Translations under genes and position numbers: made by a program
Assembly: GCA_946624335.1 (NCBI GenBank)
Contig: CAMOSA010000106.1
Span: 1-8,357 of the forward strand
Source: an uncultured Prevotellaceae bacterium
Lineage (GTDB): Bacteria > Bacteroidota > Bacteroidia > Bacteroidales > Bacteroidaceae
Length of the DNA stretch: 8,357 bases
Direction: 5' to 3'
In this document: in pieces, positions 1 to 6,820 of the stretch
Position numbering within the stretch: the first letter of the stretch is position 1
Layout of the letters: each line of letters starts with the position of its first letter
The notes under the pieces: model-generated
What the model saw: the letters and a program-made list of their open reading frames with translations, nothing else
Databases searched by the model: none
Told to the model about the DNA's origin: nothing

Positions 1-2203
1 CGCCTCCAGGAAGGCGCAGCCCGCCCCACTGCGCGTGGCCTGCGTGGGCAACAGCGTCACCTACGGCTACGGCCTGCGCCACCGCGACCGCGACGCCTAC
101 CCTGTGCGCCTGCAGCAGATGCTCGACGCTACGTATGGTAGCGGGCGCTTCGAGGTCGGCAACTTCGGACATTCCGGCGCCACCTTATTATATAAGGGCC
201 ATCGGCCTTACGTCAAGCTGCCCGAGTTCCGTCAAGCCTTGGACTTCCGTCCCGACTGGGTCGTCATCCACCTGGGCCTCAACGACACCGACCCGCGCAA
301 CTGGCCCGACTGGAAGGAGGAGTTTATCCCCAACTATCGCGCACTGATCGACTCGTTCCGCGTCGTCAACCCCGAGGCGCGCATAGCCATCTGCCTGATG
401 ACGCCCATCTTCGACCGCCACCCCCGCTTCCAGAGCGGCACGCGCGACTGGCACGAGCAGATTCAGCAGGCTATACGTAAGGTTGCCTTCGGTGCCAACG
501 TGCAGCTTATCGACCTCTACACGCCGCTCCATTCGCGCCCCGACCTCTTCCCCGACGCCCTGCACCCCAACCCCGAGGGCGCGCAGATCCTGGCTCGCAC
601 CGTCTATGGCGCTCTCACCGGCGACTACGGCGGCCTGCGCCTGCCCCCACTCTATGGCAACGGCATGGTGCTGCCGCGCGACGAGCACCTGCTCCTGGAG
701 GGCAAGGCCGACGCCCGGCGCAGCATCAAGATCGTGCTGAGCCAGGGCAGTAAGACGATTGAAGAGCGCGGCGCCTTCTCGCGGGCCGACGGATCGTGGT
801 CCGTAGAGCTGCCCCACATGAAGGCCGGAGGACCCTACAAGCTCACCCTCACTGCCAGCCCTCTGCCCGTCGGCCACTATCACAGCTATTATCCTGAACA
901 CTATCCCTTCGAGCTGCAAAACCTCATCAAGGCCAAGCCGCAGACGCTGACCATCGACAGCCTGTATTTCGGCGACGTGTGGCTGGCCAGCGGGCAATCG
1001 AACATGGAGCTGCGCGTGGACCAGTGCAACACCTTGGAGCAAGACTTGGCCGATGCCGCCCGGCTCAGCCAGCGCATACACCTATATAATATGCCGGCAC
1101 GTGCCCGGACGGACGCCGTGGAGTGGCCGGACAGCGTACTGCGCTTCACCAACGAACTGCGCCACATGGATTTCCAAGGTTGGACGGCGGCCACGCCCGA
1201 GGCCGTCAGCCGCTTCTCGGCCGTAGCCTTCAACTTCGCCCGTGTGCTGGCCGACAGCCTCGCGGACGTGCCCATCGGCATCATCTGCAACGCCGTGGGC
1301 GGCTCGACCACCGAGTCGTGGGTCGACCGCTCTGCGCTCGAGCGCGAGCTGCCCAATATCCTCGCCGACTGGCGCAACGGCGACTACGGCCAGCCGTGGG
1401 CACGCGGCCGCATGACGCAGAACATACGCCGTGCCATCACTGTTCCCGAAGGTTCTCCCGAGGGCACGCAGCCACGCAACAAGCTGCAGCGCCATCCTTA
1501 TGACCCCGCCTACCTCTTCGAGGCCGCCATCGCGCCCCTCGAGCACTTCCCCGTGAAAGGCGTGCTGTGGTATCAGGGCGAGTCCAACGCCCACAACGTG
1601 GAACTCCACGAGCGGCTGTTCACGCTGCTCGAGCAGTCGTGGCGCCAGTTCTTTGCCCGCCGCTGGGACTGTGAGTTCCAGAAGAAACCCGCGCTGCCGT
1701 TCTACGTCGTACAGCTCTCAAGCCTGCCACGACCCTCGTGGCCTGCCTTCCGCGACAGCCAGCGCCGTCTGGCCGACGCTCTGCCCGATACATGGATGGC
1801 CGTCTCATCCGACGTGGGTGATACCTCCGACGTCCATTATCGTACGAAGCGCCCCGTGGGCGAGCGCCTGGCGCTGCAAGCCCTCTGCCACACCTACGGC
1901 AAGGCCCTCGAGAGCCAAGGGCCCACGCCCCACTATTGTGTCCTTGGACAGAACCACACCGCCGTCATGGCCTTCGACCATGCCGACGGCCTCGCCTGCA
2001 CGCGCGGCTTCGAACTGGCCGGCCCCGACGGCCTTTTCTATCCCGCCACCATAAAGATAGAAGGCGACAAGATTACGCTCTCATCGCCTTCTGTATCATG
2101 GCCGGCCGCCGTCCGCTACGGCTGGCAGGGCTTCACCGATGCCGACCTCCGCAACAGCGCCGGCCTGCCCGCTTCCACCTTTATGATGAAAATTAATTAT
2201 TAA
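1..2203 (+). CDS. SGNH hydrolase - sialate O-acetylesterase (SASA) fusion, 5' end missing
   Basis: Two-domain carbohydrate esterase, probably removing acetyl groups from plant or host glycans. The reading frame is open from base 2, and the SGNH block starts almost at once, so the true start and any signal peptide lie left of the window; the GTG at 35 is not a credible start. Counting from base 35, the SGNH domain shows GNSVTY (catalytic Ser7), NFGHSG (about 43-48), GLND (81-84) and DALHPN (174-179, catalytic Asp/His). The SASA domain follows: YGNGMVLPR (207-215), VWLASGQSNME with Ser322, GGST (422-425), WYQGES (512-517), and DVHYRTKRPVGERLAL with His601. Both catalytic sets look complete. SGNH-SASA fusions occur in Bacteroidetes polysaccharide utilisation loci as acetyl-xylan or hemicellulose esterases; the substrate here is inferred, not seen. 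The stop codon TAA overlaps the first unit of the adjacent heptad repeat array. Family call is firm, substrate is not. Confidence 0.92.
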   Translation, partial: ASRKAQPAPLRVACVGNSVTYGYGLRHRDRDAYPVRLQQMLDATYGSGRFEVGNFGHSGATLLYKGHRPYVKLPEFRQALDFRPDWVVIHLGLNDTDPRNWPDWKEEFIPNYRALIDSFRVVNPEARIAICLMTPIFDRHPRFQSGTRDWHEQIQQAIRKVAFGANVQLIDLYTPLHSRPDLFPDALHPNPEGAQILARTVYGALTGDYGGLRLPPLYGNGMVLPRDEHLLLEGKADARRSIKIVLSQGSKTIEERGAFSRADGSWSVELPHMKAGGPYKLTLTASPLPVGHYHSYYPEHYPFELQNLIKAKPQTLTIDSLYFGDVWLASGQSNMELRVDQCNTLEQDLADAARLSQRIHLYNMPARARTDAVEWPDSVLRFTNELRHMDFQGWTAATPEAVSRFSAVAFNFARVLADSLADVPIGIICNAVGGSTTESWVDRSALERELPNILADWRNGDYGQPWARGRMTQNIRRAITVPEGSPEGTQPRNKLQRHPYDPAYLFEAAIAPLEHFPVKGVLWYQGESNAHNVELHERLFTLLEQSWRQFFARRWDCEFQKKPALPFYVVQLSSLPRPSWPAFRDSQRRLADALPDTWMAVSSDVGDTSDVHYRTKRPVGERLALQALCHTYGKALESQGPTPHYCVLGQNHTAVMAFDHADGLACTRGFELAGPDGLFYPATIKIEGDKITLSSPSVSWPAAVRYGWQGFTDADLRNSAGLPASTFMMKINY

Positions 2204-2301
2204 TGACGAATGACGAATGACGAATGACGAATGACGAATGACGAATGACGAATAAGAATTAGTAATTACGAATAAGAATGACGGATTACGAATGAGGATT
2301 A
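2202..2301. repeat. Heptad tandem repeat array (AATGACG), left arm
   Basis: Seven perfect head-to-tail copies of AATGACG occupy 2202-2250, followed by degenerate units (AATAAG, AATTAGTAATTACG, AATAAG, AATGACG, GATTACG, AATGAGG) to about 2301. The first copy overlaps the stop codon of the esterase gene. Its reverse complement is found at 2377-2459, so this is one arm of a large inverted structure. Confidence 0.9.
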
Positions 2302-2376
2302 CTCTCAAGGCTTGAAGGTAACTTGTACTCTTCATTCTCCAAGCGTGGAGCGTCCCTATGGGCCGGGCGCAGCGAG

Positions 2377-2459
2377 ATTCGTCATTCGTCATTTGTCATT
2401 CGTCATTACTAATTCTTATTCGTCATTCGTCATTCGTCATTTGTCATTCGTCATTCTTC
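2377..2459. repeat. Heptad tandem repeat array (ATTCGTC), right arm
   Basis: Copies of ATTCGTC/ATTTGTC lie at 2377-2404 and 2418-2459, interrupted by the same AATTCTTATT-type irregular segment that breaks the left arm. Bases 2401-2438 are the reverse complement of 2233-2270 at 37 of 38 positions. The array ends 8 bp before the stop codon of the leftward SPFH gene. The 75-bp stretch between the arms (2302-2376) shows no gene. The two arms could fold as one long hairpin in either transcript and may act as a bidirectional terminator or mRNA 3'-end protector; neither strand has a clean U-tract, so that role is inferred. Confidence 0.88.
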
Positions 2460-2467
2460 ATCCCTCT

Positions 2468-3409
2468 TCACGCTCCCGTATTGACAATGGGCTGCGCGTT
2501 GTCCTCGCCGCAGAGTACGACGAGCAGGTTGGAGACCATCTGCGCCTTGCGGTCGTCGTCGAGGCGCACGATGTCCTCATTCTGCAGCTGGTCGAGCGCC
2601 ATCTTGACCATCGACACGGCTCCCTCGACAATCTTCTCGCGGGCTGCGATGATGGCCGTTGCCTGCTGGCGGCGCAGCATGACGGCGGCGATTTCCGGTG
2701 CGTAGGCCAGGAAGTTGATGCGTGCCTCCACGACCTCGATGCCCGCCATCGTCAGGCGCTCGGTCAGCTTCTGCTCCAGCTGCTCGTTGATCTCCTCGCC
2801 GCCGCTGCGCAGCGTGATGCGCTCGTCGTGGTCGTCGGTGTCGTCGTAGGCATACTGCCCGGCCACCTGGCGCAGGGCAGCGTCGCTCTGCACGCGCACG
2901 AAGCGCTCGAAGGCAGCCATCATCGACTTGACATCGGCGCCCGGCGTCTGAGCGTTGGCGGTGGCAGCCATCGTCTGCGAGTCAATCTCGAACATCGCCT
3001 TGTACGTGTCCTTCAGGCGCCACACCAGCACCAGGCCGATCATCACGGGGTTGCCCTCCTTGTCGTTCACCTTGATGGGCTCCGCGTCGAGGTTGCGTGC
3101 ACGCAGCGACAGACGCTTCGTCGTCGTGAAGGGGTTGATCCAGAAGTAGCCCGTACGCGTGAAGGTGCCGACATACTTGCCGAAGAACATGACGACGCGT
3201 GCCTCGCCAGGCTCCAGCATCATGAATCCGGCCCAGAGGAAGAAGGTGATGAACAGGAGGAGACCGCCGCCGATGACCGGGAGGATAGACTCCTCATAGA
3301 TACCGAAAGCGATTAAGGCGAGAGCGCCTAACGTCAGGGCCAGGTTGCAGAAGAGCATACCAAAGCCACTCAGGGTTGTACCGTTGTACGGAAATTCATT
3401 GCTTGCCAT
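2468..3409 (-). CDS. SPFH/band-7 domain membrane protein
   Basis: Membrane-anchored member of the stomatin/prohibitin/flotillin/HflK (SPFH, band 7) superfamily, whose members assemble into membrane-associated oligomers; the cellular role of this Bacteroidetes subgroup is not defined. The chosen ATG ([10 protein letters not shown], 313 aa) is preceded by an A/T-rich leader. The frame stays open upstream to 3541, but that stretch contains the likely promoter and does not look coding. Two hydrophobic segments lie at about residues 13-38 and 41-63. The SPFH core starts at about 65 with [16 protein letters not shown] and GYFWINPF. The C-terminal half is charged and Ala/Glu-rich (about 205-290; [28 protein letters not shown]), consistent with the oligomerising coiled coil, and the protein ends QPIVNTGA. 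Residues about 143-167, between EID and [11 protein letters not shown], look like a lineage-specific insertion. It converges on the esterase and is divergent from the creatininase-family gene. No NfeD-type partner is adjacent. Confidence 0.9.
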   Translation of the reverse strand: MASNEFPYNGTTLSGFGMLFCNLALTLGALALIAFGIYEESILPVIGGGLLLFITFFLWAGFMMLEPGEARVVMFFGKYVGTFTRTGYFWINPFTTTKRLSLRARNLDAEPIKVNDKEGNPVMIGLVLVWRLKDTYKAMFEIDSQTMAATANAQTPGADVKSMMAAFERFVRVQSDAALRQVAGQYAYDDTDDHDERITLRSGGEEINEQLEQKLTERLTMAGIEVVEARINFLAYAPEIAAVMLRRQQATAIIAAREKIVEGAVSMVKMALDQLQNEDIVRLDDDRKAQMVSNLLVVLCGEDNAQPIVNTGA

Positions 3410-3506
3410 AATAGTATAAGTATTAAAAGATGTGGTGTCAGCCTCTTGTCGTCTCTTCATGCACGGAAAGGCGATGAAGTGACCGCCCGCCATGAATAAA
3501 TCTCTG

Positions 3507-3514
3507 CAAAAATA
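3507..3514 (-). promoter_or_regulatory. Candidate promoter -7 box for the SPFH gene
   Basis: The minus strand reads TATTTTTG, matching the Bacteroidetes -7 consensus TAnnTTTG. A TTTTG at 3543-3539 could be the -33 element, but at 24 bp the spacing is longer than the usual 19-21. Transcription would start near 3500, giving a leader of about 90 nt before the ATG at 3409. Moderate support. Confidence 0.45.
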
Positions 3515-3555
3515 AGCATTTTTGTTCGTCCGGACGCTCAAAACAGCAGATAAAT

Positions 3556-3567
3556 GCGCTCGAGCGC
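3556..3567. promoter_or_regulatory. 12-bp perfect palindrome, possible operator
   Basis: GCGCTCGAGCGC is a perfect 12-bp palindrome 11 bp upstream of the creatininase-gene -7 box, in the -26 to -37 zone where a -33 element would be expected, and no clear -33 TTG is present. It lies between the two divergent promoters. This could be a regulator binding site; short GC-rich palindromes also arise by chance in GC-rich DNA. Confidence 0.35.
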
Positions 3568-3578
3568 CGAAAAATGTG

Positions 3579-3586
3579 TATCTTTG
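3579..3586 (+). promoter_or_regulatory. Promoter -7 box for the creatininase-family gene
   Basis: TATCTTTG is an exact match to the Bacteroidetes TAnnTTTG element. The predicted start near 3593 leaves a leader of about 25 nt to the ATG at 3618. The same octamer serves the blaI gene in this window. Confidence 0.6.
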
Positions 3587-3617
3587 TGGCGTAAAAACCT
3601 AAAAAGTGAAAGAAACC

Positions 3618-4394
3618 ATGCACCGAGAAGTCGATTTGAGCGTCACCGCCTATGGCGTCACACGCCCCTTGCACTACGCCCTGGCCGTACTGCCATGGGG
3701 CGCCACAGAACCCCACAACCTCCATCTGCCTTACCTGACCGACGCCATCCTGGCCCACGACGTGGCCGTCGACGCCGCCGAGATAGCCCTGCGCGACTAC
3801 GGCGTCCGTGTCATGGTGCTGCCGCCCGTCGCCATGGGCGCTCAGAACCCCGGACAGCGCGACCTGAAGTTCTGCATACACTACCGCTACGACACCCAGC
3901 GCGCCATCCTGGCAGACACCGTGGCCTCCCTGGCTCATCAGGGCTTCCGCAAGCTCGTCATCATCAACGGCCACGGCGGCAACACCTTCAAGGCCATGAT
4001 CCGCGACCTCGCCGTCGACTATCCCGACTTCATCATCCTCTCCAGCGAGTGGTTCACGGTGCTGCCCGCCCGCGAATGGTTCGACCAGCCCGGCGACCAT
4101 GCCGACGAGCTCGAGACGTCCGTCATGATGCACTACCACCCCGAGCTCGTCGACCTCAGCCAGGCCGGCGCCGGCGAAGCACGGCTCTTCGCCCTCGAGT
4201 CGCTGCGCCAGAAGGTGGCATGGCTGCCGCGTCACTGGACGCTCGTCACCGACGACACCGGCATCGGAGACCCTAGTCTCGCCACGCCAGAGAAGGGACA
4301 GCGCTTCGCACACGCCGTAGCACGCAAGTACGCTCAGCTCTTCGACGAACTGGCACGAGTCACGTCACCTGACGATTTCTATGAGAAGAAATAA
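3618..4394 (+). CDS. Creatininase family amidohydrolase
   Basis: Cytoplasmic metal-dependent amidohydrolase of the creatininase/ArfB-like family (PF02633), hydrolysing a cyclic or linear amide; the substrate cannot be read from sequence. The protein is 258 aa, the usual family length. The ATG at 3618 (MHREVDL) is preferred over the GTG four codons upstream at 3606, because the leader from the -7 box is short. Visible motifs are LPWGATEPHNLHLP (26-38, metal ligands Glu31 and His33), TDAILA with Asp42, INGHGGNT (116-123, His119) and GDHADELETSVM (159-170, the family's HAGE-x-ETS block). The second Glu of the classical creatininase NGHYEN motif (Glu122 there) is Gly here, as in many family members that are not creatininases, so true creatinine hydrolysis is doubtful. 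No signal peptide. It is monocistronic, divergent from the SPFH gene and convergent with the lipoprotein gene, whose reading frame overlaps its 3' end by about 35 bp. Confidence 0.9.
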   Translation: MHREVDLSVTAYGVTRPLHYALAVLPWGATEPHNLHLPYLTDAILAHDVAVDAAEIALRDYGVRVMVLPPVAMGAQNPGQRDLKFCIHYRYDTQRAILADTVASLAHQGFRKLVIINGHGGNTFKAMIRDLAVDYPDFIILSSEWFTVLPAREWFDQPGDHADELETSVMMHYHPELVDLSQAGAGEARLFALESLRQKVAWLPRHWTLVTDDTGIGDPSLATPEKGQRFAHAVARKYAQLFDELARVTSPDDFYEKK

Positions 4395-4719
4395 AGGAAA
4401 AAAGGACAACAGAGGGAGGCAAGAGACGAGAGGGCTTCAGGGACGGAGTACATACTCTTTCATCGCTTCCTTCTCGGACGTCTCCCGCTTCCTGGCGGAT
4501 GGAATAAAGACCTAGAGTCAGGAAACGCCTGTCGAAATCTTGCCCTTCGCCATAGCTGTCGCCGTGCGCATTGTACCAGCGGCACACCTCGCCATAGATG
4601 TCGGTCACCGCGGCGCCCACTTCCAGGTCTAACCGCTCGCGCTCTTCGGGCGACAACGCGCCAGAGGGCCGGCAAGCGGCAAGCGCGCTCACGAAAATGA
4701 TAAATGCTAACTTCTTCAT
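4360..4719 (-). CDS. Small putative lipoprotein, 3' end probably frameshifted
   Basis: The protein opens with a clear lipoprotein signal, MKKLAFIIFVSALAAC, with lipobox LAAC and Cys16 as the acylated residue. It continues with a short acidic domain containing DIYGEVCRWYNAHGDSYGEG and DFDRRFLTLGLYSIRQEA (to about residue 77). This faintly resembles the start of small DUF3828-like Bacteroidetes lipoproteins, but I cannot confirm it. After about residue 77 the sequence becomes Pro/Ser/Leu-rich and unlike a folded domain, and the frame runs into the end of the creatininase gene. A shift of frame near 4481-4490 would instead give a protein-like tail, ETSEKEAMKEYVLRP, stopping at 4437, just clear of the neighbour. 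The gene may therefore be frameshifted and shortened. The ATG lies 3 nt after the M56 stop codon (TAGACGATG), so the two are almost certainly co-transcribed and translationally coupled. Function unknown. Confidence 0.6.
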   Translation of the reverse strand: MKKLAFIIFVSALAACRPSGALSPEERERLDLEVGAAVTDIYGEVCRWYNAHGDSYGEGQDFDRRFLTLGLYSIRQEAGDVREGSDERVCTPSLKPSRLLPPSVVLFSFISSHRNRQVT

Positions 4720-4722
4720 CGT

Positions 4723-6486
4723 CTATTCTTTTTGAGATTCCATACAGGCTTGCAAGAAACGTTTTGCGAAGACATCCTCGGGGTAGAAGGCGTCCAACAG
4801 CCATCGGCCGTCGTGCTGCTTCATGGTGATGAAGACGCTTTCATCGAACATCTTTGTATAAATATGCATTCCATTGCCTACCTGTAAGACGCTTTCCAAT
4901 CGTATGAAATGCGGATTGCCAGGGACGTCCTTATTCTTGATCAACAACAGTTCTCTCATGGCATAGAGCGCTGCCACCTCAGGCTGCTCGCGCACGGATT
5001 GAGGCAGGTCCTGCTGTCTGACGTTACGCGTGACGATGGCCAAACTCGTCCGCTGAACGTCGGGTTCGCTGCGCTGTACACGACTGTCAGGCACGCGCAC
5101 CCACAGTTGGACTTGGTCGTCGTCTGTAGCGACGAAGAGCGTGTCGGCGTTCTTGCTGACGTCGAGCGAACGACGCAGGTAGCCCGGCTTCCAGCTGCAA
5201 GCCTCGGCGGGGAAGGCAATGCCACGGCTGTCCCGGTTGGCGTAGACGATACGCTCGATGAACTGCTTCGCGCGAGACAGCGACCAGGTGCCGACGGCTT
5301 GCGTGCGGGTGTCGCTCGTCCCCTCGAACGTGACGACCTCCATGAGCGAACGGTCTTGACCAAACACGCGGAAGATGCGAGCCTTGCCCTTGTAGGGCGT
5401 CTCGCCGCCGTCGGCAGTTCCTGACCGAAGACCATAGTACATCCATGTGCCCACGAGCTGCGAAGGCTTAGGTTTGTAGCAGGCGAAGAGGAGGACGAGC
5501 ACGCCGATGAGAGGCAGCGCATAGAGCACGCGCAGACGTGCCAGCCGACTGCTGGCGGCTGCATACATCATCGCGAGGCGCGCCTTCACTTGTGTCTGGT
5601 CGAAGGAGTTCCAGACGGGTCGAAGCCGCGCTCCCGTAGCCTCAGCCAACAACAGGGCATCGTAGTCAGCCTGCGCCACTCCCGCCGCCAGCACAGCCTG
5701 GTCGGCCTCGTACTCCTGGACGTCGGCCAGCTCACGCCGCAACAGCCACGCGAAAGGCAGCGGCCAAAGCGTGCGTGCCGTCAGTTCTGCCAGGATCATG
5801 TCCCACGAGTGACGAAGGCGAACGTGCGCCTGTTCGTGCAGCAGCACCGCCCTCAACTCGTGCCCTCGTCCGAGCAACGAGTCGGGCAGCAGGATCCAAT
5901 GCATCCACGAGCAAGGGGTCGGCACACGGTCGCTCGCGAGTACAGAGATGTCCGTCGGAACCCCTTCCATGTGGAGGCGTCGCCCCCGATGGATGAGCCA
6001 GAGTGTCGCGACAATCGCCCGCACATAAAGCAGCATCCCCACTCCTGCGACGGCGAGATAAGCCCATAGCAGCCATAAGCTCCAGTCTGGTTCAGCTGCC
6101 GTCCTCTCTTCGGCGACGACACTGCTGCCTGCAGCGTCCACGCTCCTACCCTCCGTGCCGACAACGCCGTGACGCTTGACTGCGTTATTCTCTACGGCGG
6201 CATGCTCCTTGGCGGGATTGCCGGGAGTGGGCACCGTCTCTTGGACATCAGCTCCAAGCATCCTCTCCATGCTAATCCCGGACGAGGACGCGTTGGGATC
6301 GAGCCAGCGGAAGGTAGGCGAGCAGAAGGGCAAAGCGAAGCTGGCAGCGAGGATGAAGAGCAGTGCCCAACGCTTCAGCGCATGAAACGTCTCGCGCCGC
6401 AGGCAAACCCAGTAGAGCACATAAAACGAAGTGAGAGCAACGGCCCACTTGACGAGGTGTAAGGAGAATGTAGTCATATCGCTCAT
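4723..6486 (-). CDS. M56 (BlaR1/MecR1-like) membrane metalloprotease with novel C-terminal extracytoplasmic region
   Basis: Sensor-protease partner of the BlaI repressor encoded upstream. It should be a zinc metalloprotease in the inner membrane that, on sensing a signal outside, leads to repressor cleavage. The N-terminal part is M56: helices at about 9-28, 38-55, 135-160 and 318-336; PCSWMHWILLPD (191-202); zinc site HEQAH (217-221); EYEAD (258-262, third ligand region); and NSFDQTQVKARLAMM (293-307). A 75-residue low-complexity segment (about 60-134) lies between helices 2 and 3. The last helix ends in LLFAC (Cys336), then PSQLVGTW (342-348) opens a roughly 240-residue extracytoplasmic tail. 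LVGTW and a second VGTW (398-401) suggest a DUF4488/lipocalin-like domain to about 465. A separate C-terminal segment (about 525-570) has FIRLESVLQVGNG and DGRWLLDAFYPED, possibly NTF2-like. There are no penicillin-binding SxxK/SxN/KTG motifs. The start is either ATG 6486 or ATG 6477 (MTTFSLHLVKW); the latter aligns better with the usual family N-terminus, and the first lies inside a 22-bp repeat unit. Confidence 0.88.
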   Translation of the reverse strand: MSDMTTFSLHLVKWAVALTSFYVLYWVCLRRETFHALKRWALLFILAASFALPFCSPTFRWLDPNASSSGISMERMLGADVQETVPTPGNPAKEHAAVENNAVKRHGVVGTEGRSVDAAGSSVVAEERTAAEPDWSLWLLWAYLAVAGVGMLLYVRAIVATLWLIHRGRRLHMEGVPTDISVLASDRVPTPCSWMHWILLPDSLLGRGHELRAVLLHEQAHVRLRHSWDMILAELTARTLWPLPFAWLLRRELADVQEYEADQAVLAAGVAQADYDALLLAEATGARLRPVWNSFDQTQVKARLAMMYAAASSRLARLRVLYALPLIGVLVLLFACYKPKPSQLVGTWMYYGLRSGTADGGETPYKGKARIFRVFGQDRSLMEVVTFEGTSDTRTQAVGTWSLSRAKQFIERIVYANRDSRGIAFPAEACSWKPGYLRRSLDVSKNADTLFVATDDDQVQLWVRVPDSRVQRSEPDVQRTSLAIVTRNVRQQDLPQSVREQPEVAALYAMRELLLIKNKDVPGNPHFIRLESVLQVGNGMHIYTKMFDESVFITMKQHDGRWLLDAFYPEDVFAKRFLQACMESQKE

Positions 6487-6614
6487 TTAAAATAATCATA
6501 TTGCTCAATTGACGATGTCGTATCGTTCGACAGCCGAGGTCGTATCGTTCAACAGCCGAGTTCAAATTGCTCAACAGAAATAGATTCCTTGCCTGTTTCA
6601 ATCGCGTGTGTTGG
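6473..6614. repeat. 22-bp tandem repeat array, sub-family 1
   Basis: Units of 22 bp start at 6473, 6495, 6517, 6539 and 6561, with a very degenerate one at 6583. Units 6517-6538 and 6539-6560 differ at one base; the others match these at about 11-13 of 22 positions. Read on the minus strand the conserved core is TTGARCRATAYGAC. The leftmost unit (ATGAGCGATATGAC on the minus strand) contains the M56 start codon itself. Bases 6605-6614 are a non-repetitive junction. Confidence 0.75.
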
Positions 6615-6680
6615 TTGCTTCATGCGCATGCAGCAATTGCTCTATGCGCATGAATCAATTGCTTCATGCGCATGCAGCAA
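6615..6680. repeat. 22-bp tandem repeat array, sub-family 2 (palindromic units)
   Basis: Three contiguous 22-bp units lie at 6615-6636, 6637-6658 and 6659-6680. The first and third are identical and are near-perfect palindromes: TTGCT and AGCAA flank a CATGCGCATG core, with 10 of 11 base pairs symmetric. The middle unit differs at four positions. Each could be a dimer-binding site or, as RNA, a small hairpin. Confidence 0.85.
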
Positions 6681-6688
6681 CGATTTGG

Positions 6689-6820
6689 TATAGGTGTGTT
6701 GCATCACGGAGCAGGGCGAAGTACATGATGGTTATAGGTGTGGAACGGTGCAGATATAGGTGTGGAACGGGGCAGATATAGGTAGGTCGCTTTGCGGATA
6801 CAGGCGCATAGGACTTTACT
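6689..6820. repeat. 22-bp tandem repeat array, sub-family 3
   Basis: The octamer TATAGGTG, or a variant, recurs at 6689, 6733, 6755, 6777 (TATAGGTA) and 6799 (TACAGGCG), all exact multiples of 22 bp apart; the unit at 6711 is degenerate. Units 6733-6754 and 6755-6776 differ at one base. The last unit overlaps the blaI stop codon at 6816-6818. Confidence 0.82.

Noticed and set aside
188..1081. 297-aa open frame on the minus strand
   Set aside because: It is antisense to the SGNH-SASA gene, whose catalytic motifs fix the coding strand. Long antisense frames are expected at this GC content, and the translation shows no domain.
2302..2376. Structured RNA between the heptad arms
   Set aside because: I found no convincing stems or known motif in the 75-bp stretch beyond short GC-rich pairings.
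2202..2459. Insertion sequence or MITE ends
   Set aside because: The arms are built of simple heptads, no transposase or target-site duplication is visible, and the boundaries coincide with the gene ends.
2312..3316. 334-aa open frame on the plus strand
   Set aside because: It lies opposite the SPFH gene and starts inside the heptad repeats. The translation is His/Leu/Val-rich with no recognisable motif, typical of a shadow frame.
3410..3541. 44-residue N-terminal extension of the SPFH protein
   Set aside because: The stretch contains a -7 promoter box and encodes a sequence without signal or domain character; the start at 3409 is followed closely by the expected membrane segments.
3438..4313. 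291-aa open frame on the minus strand
   Set aside because: It lies opposite the creatininase-family gene and runs through the promoter region; it has no motif of its own.
6473..6820. CRISPR array
   Set aside because: The 22-bp units are directly adjacent with no unique spacers, they diverge from one another, and no cas gene is near.
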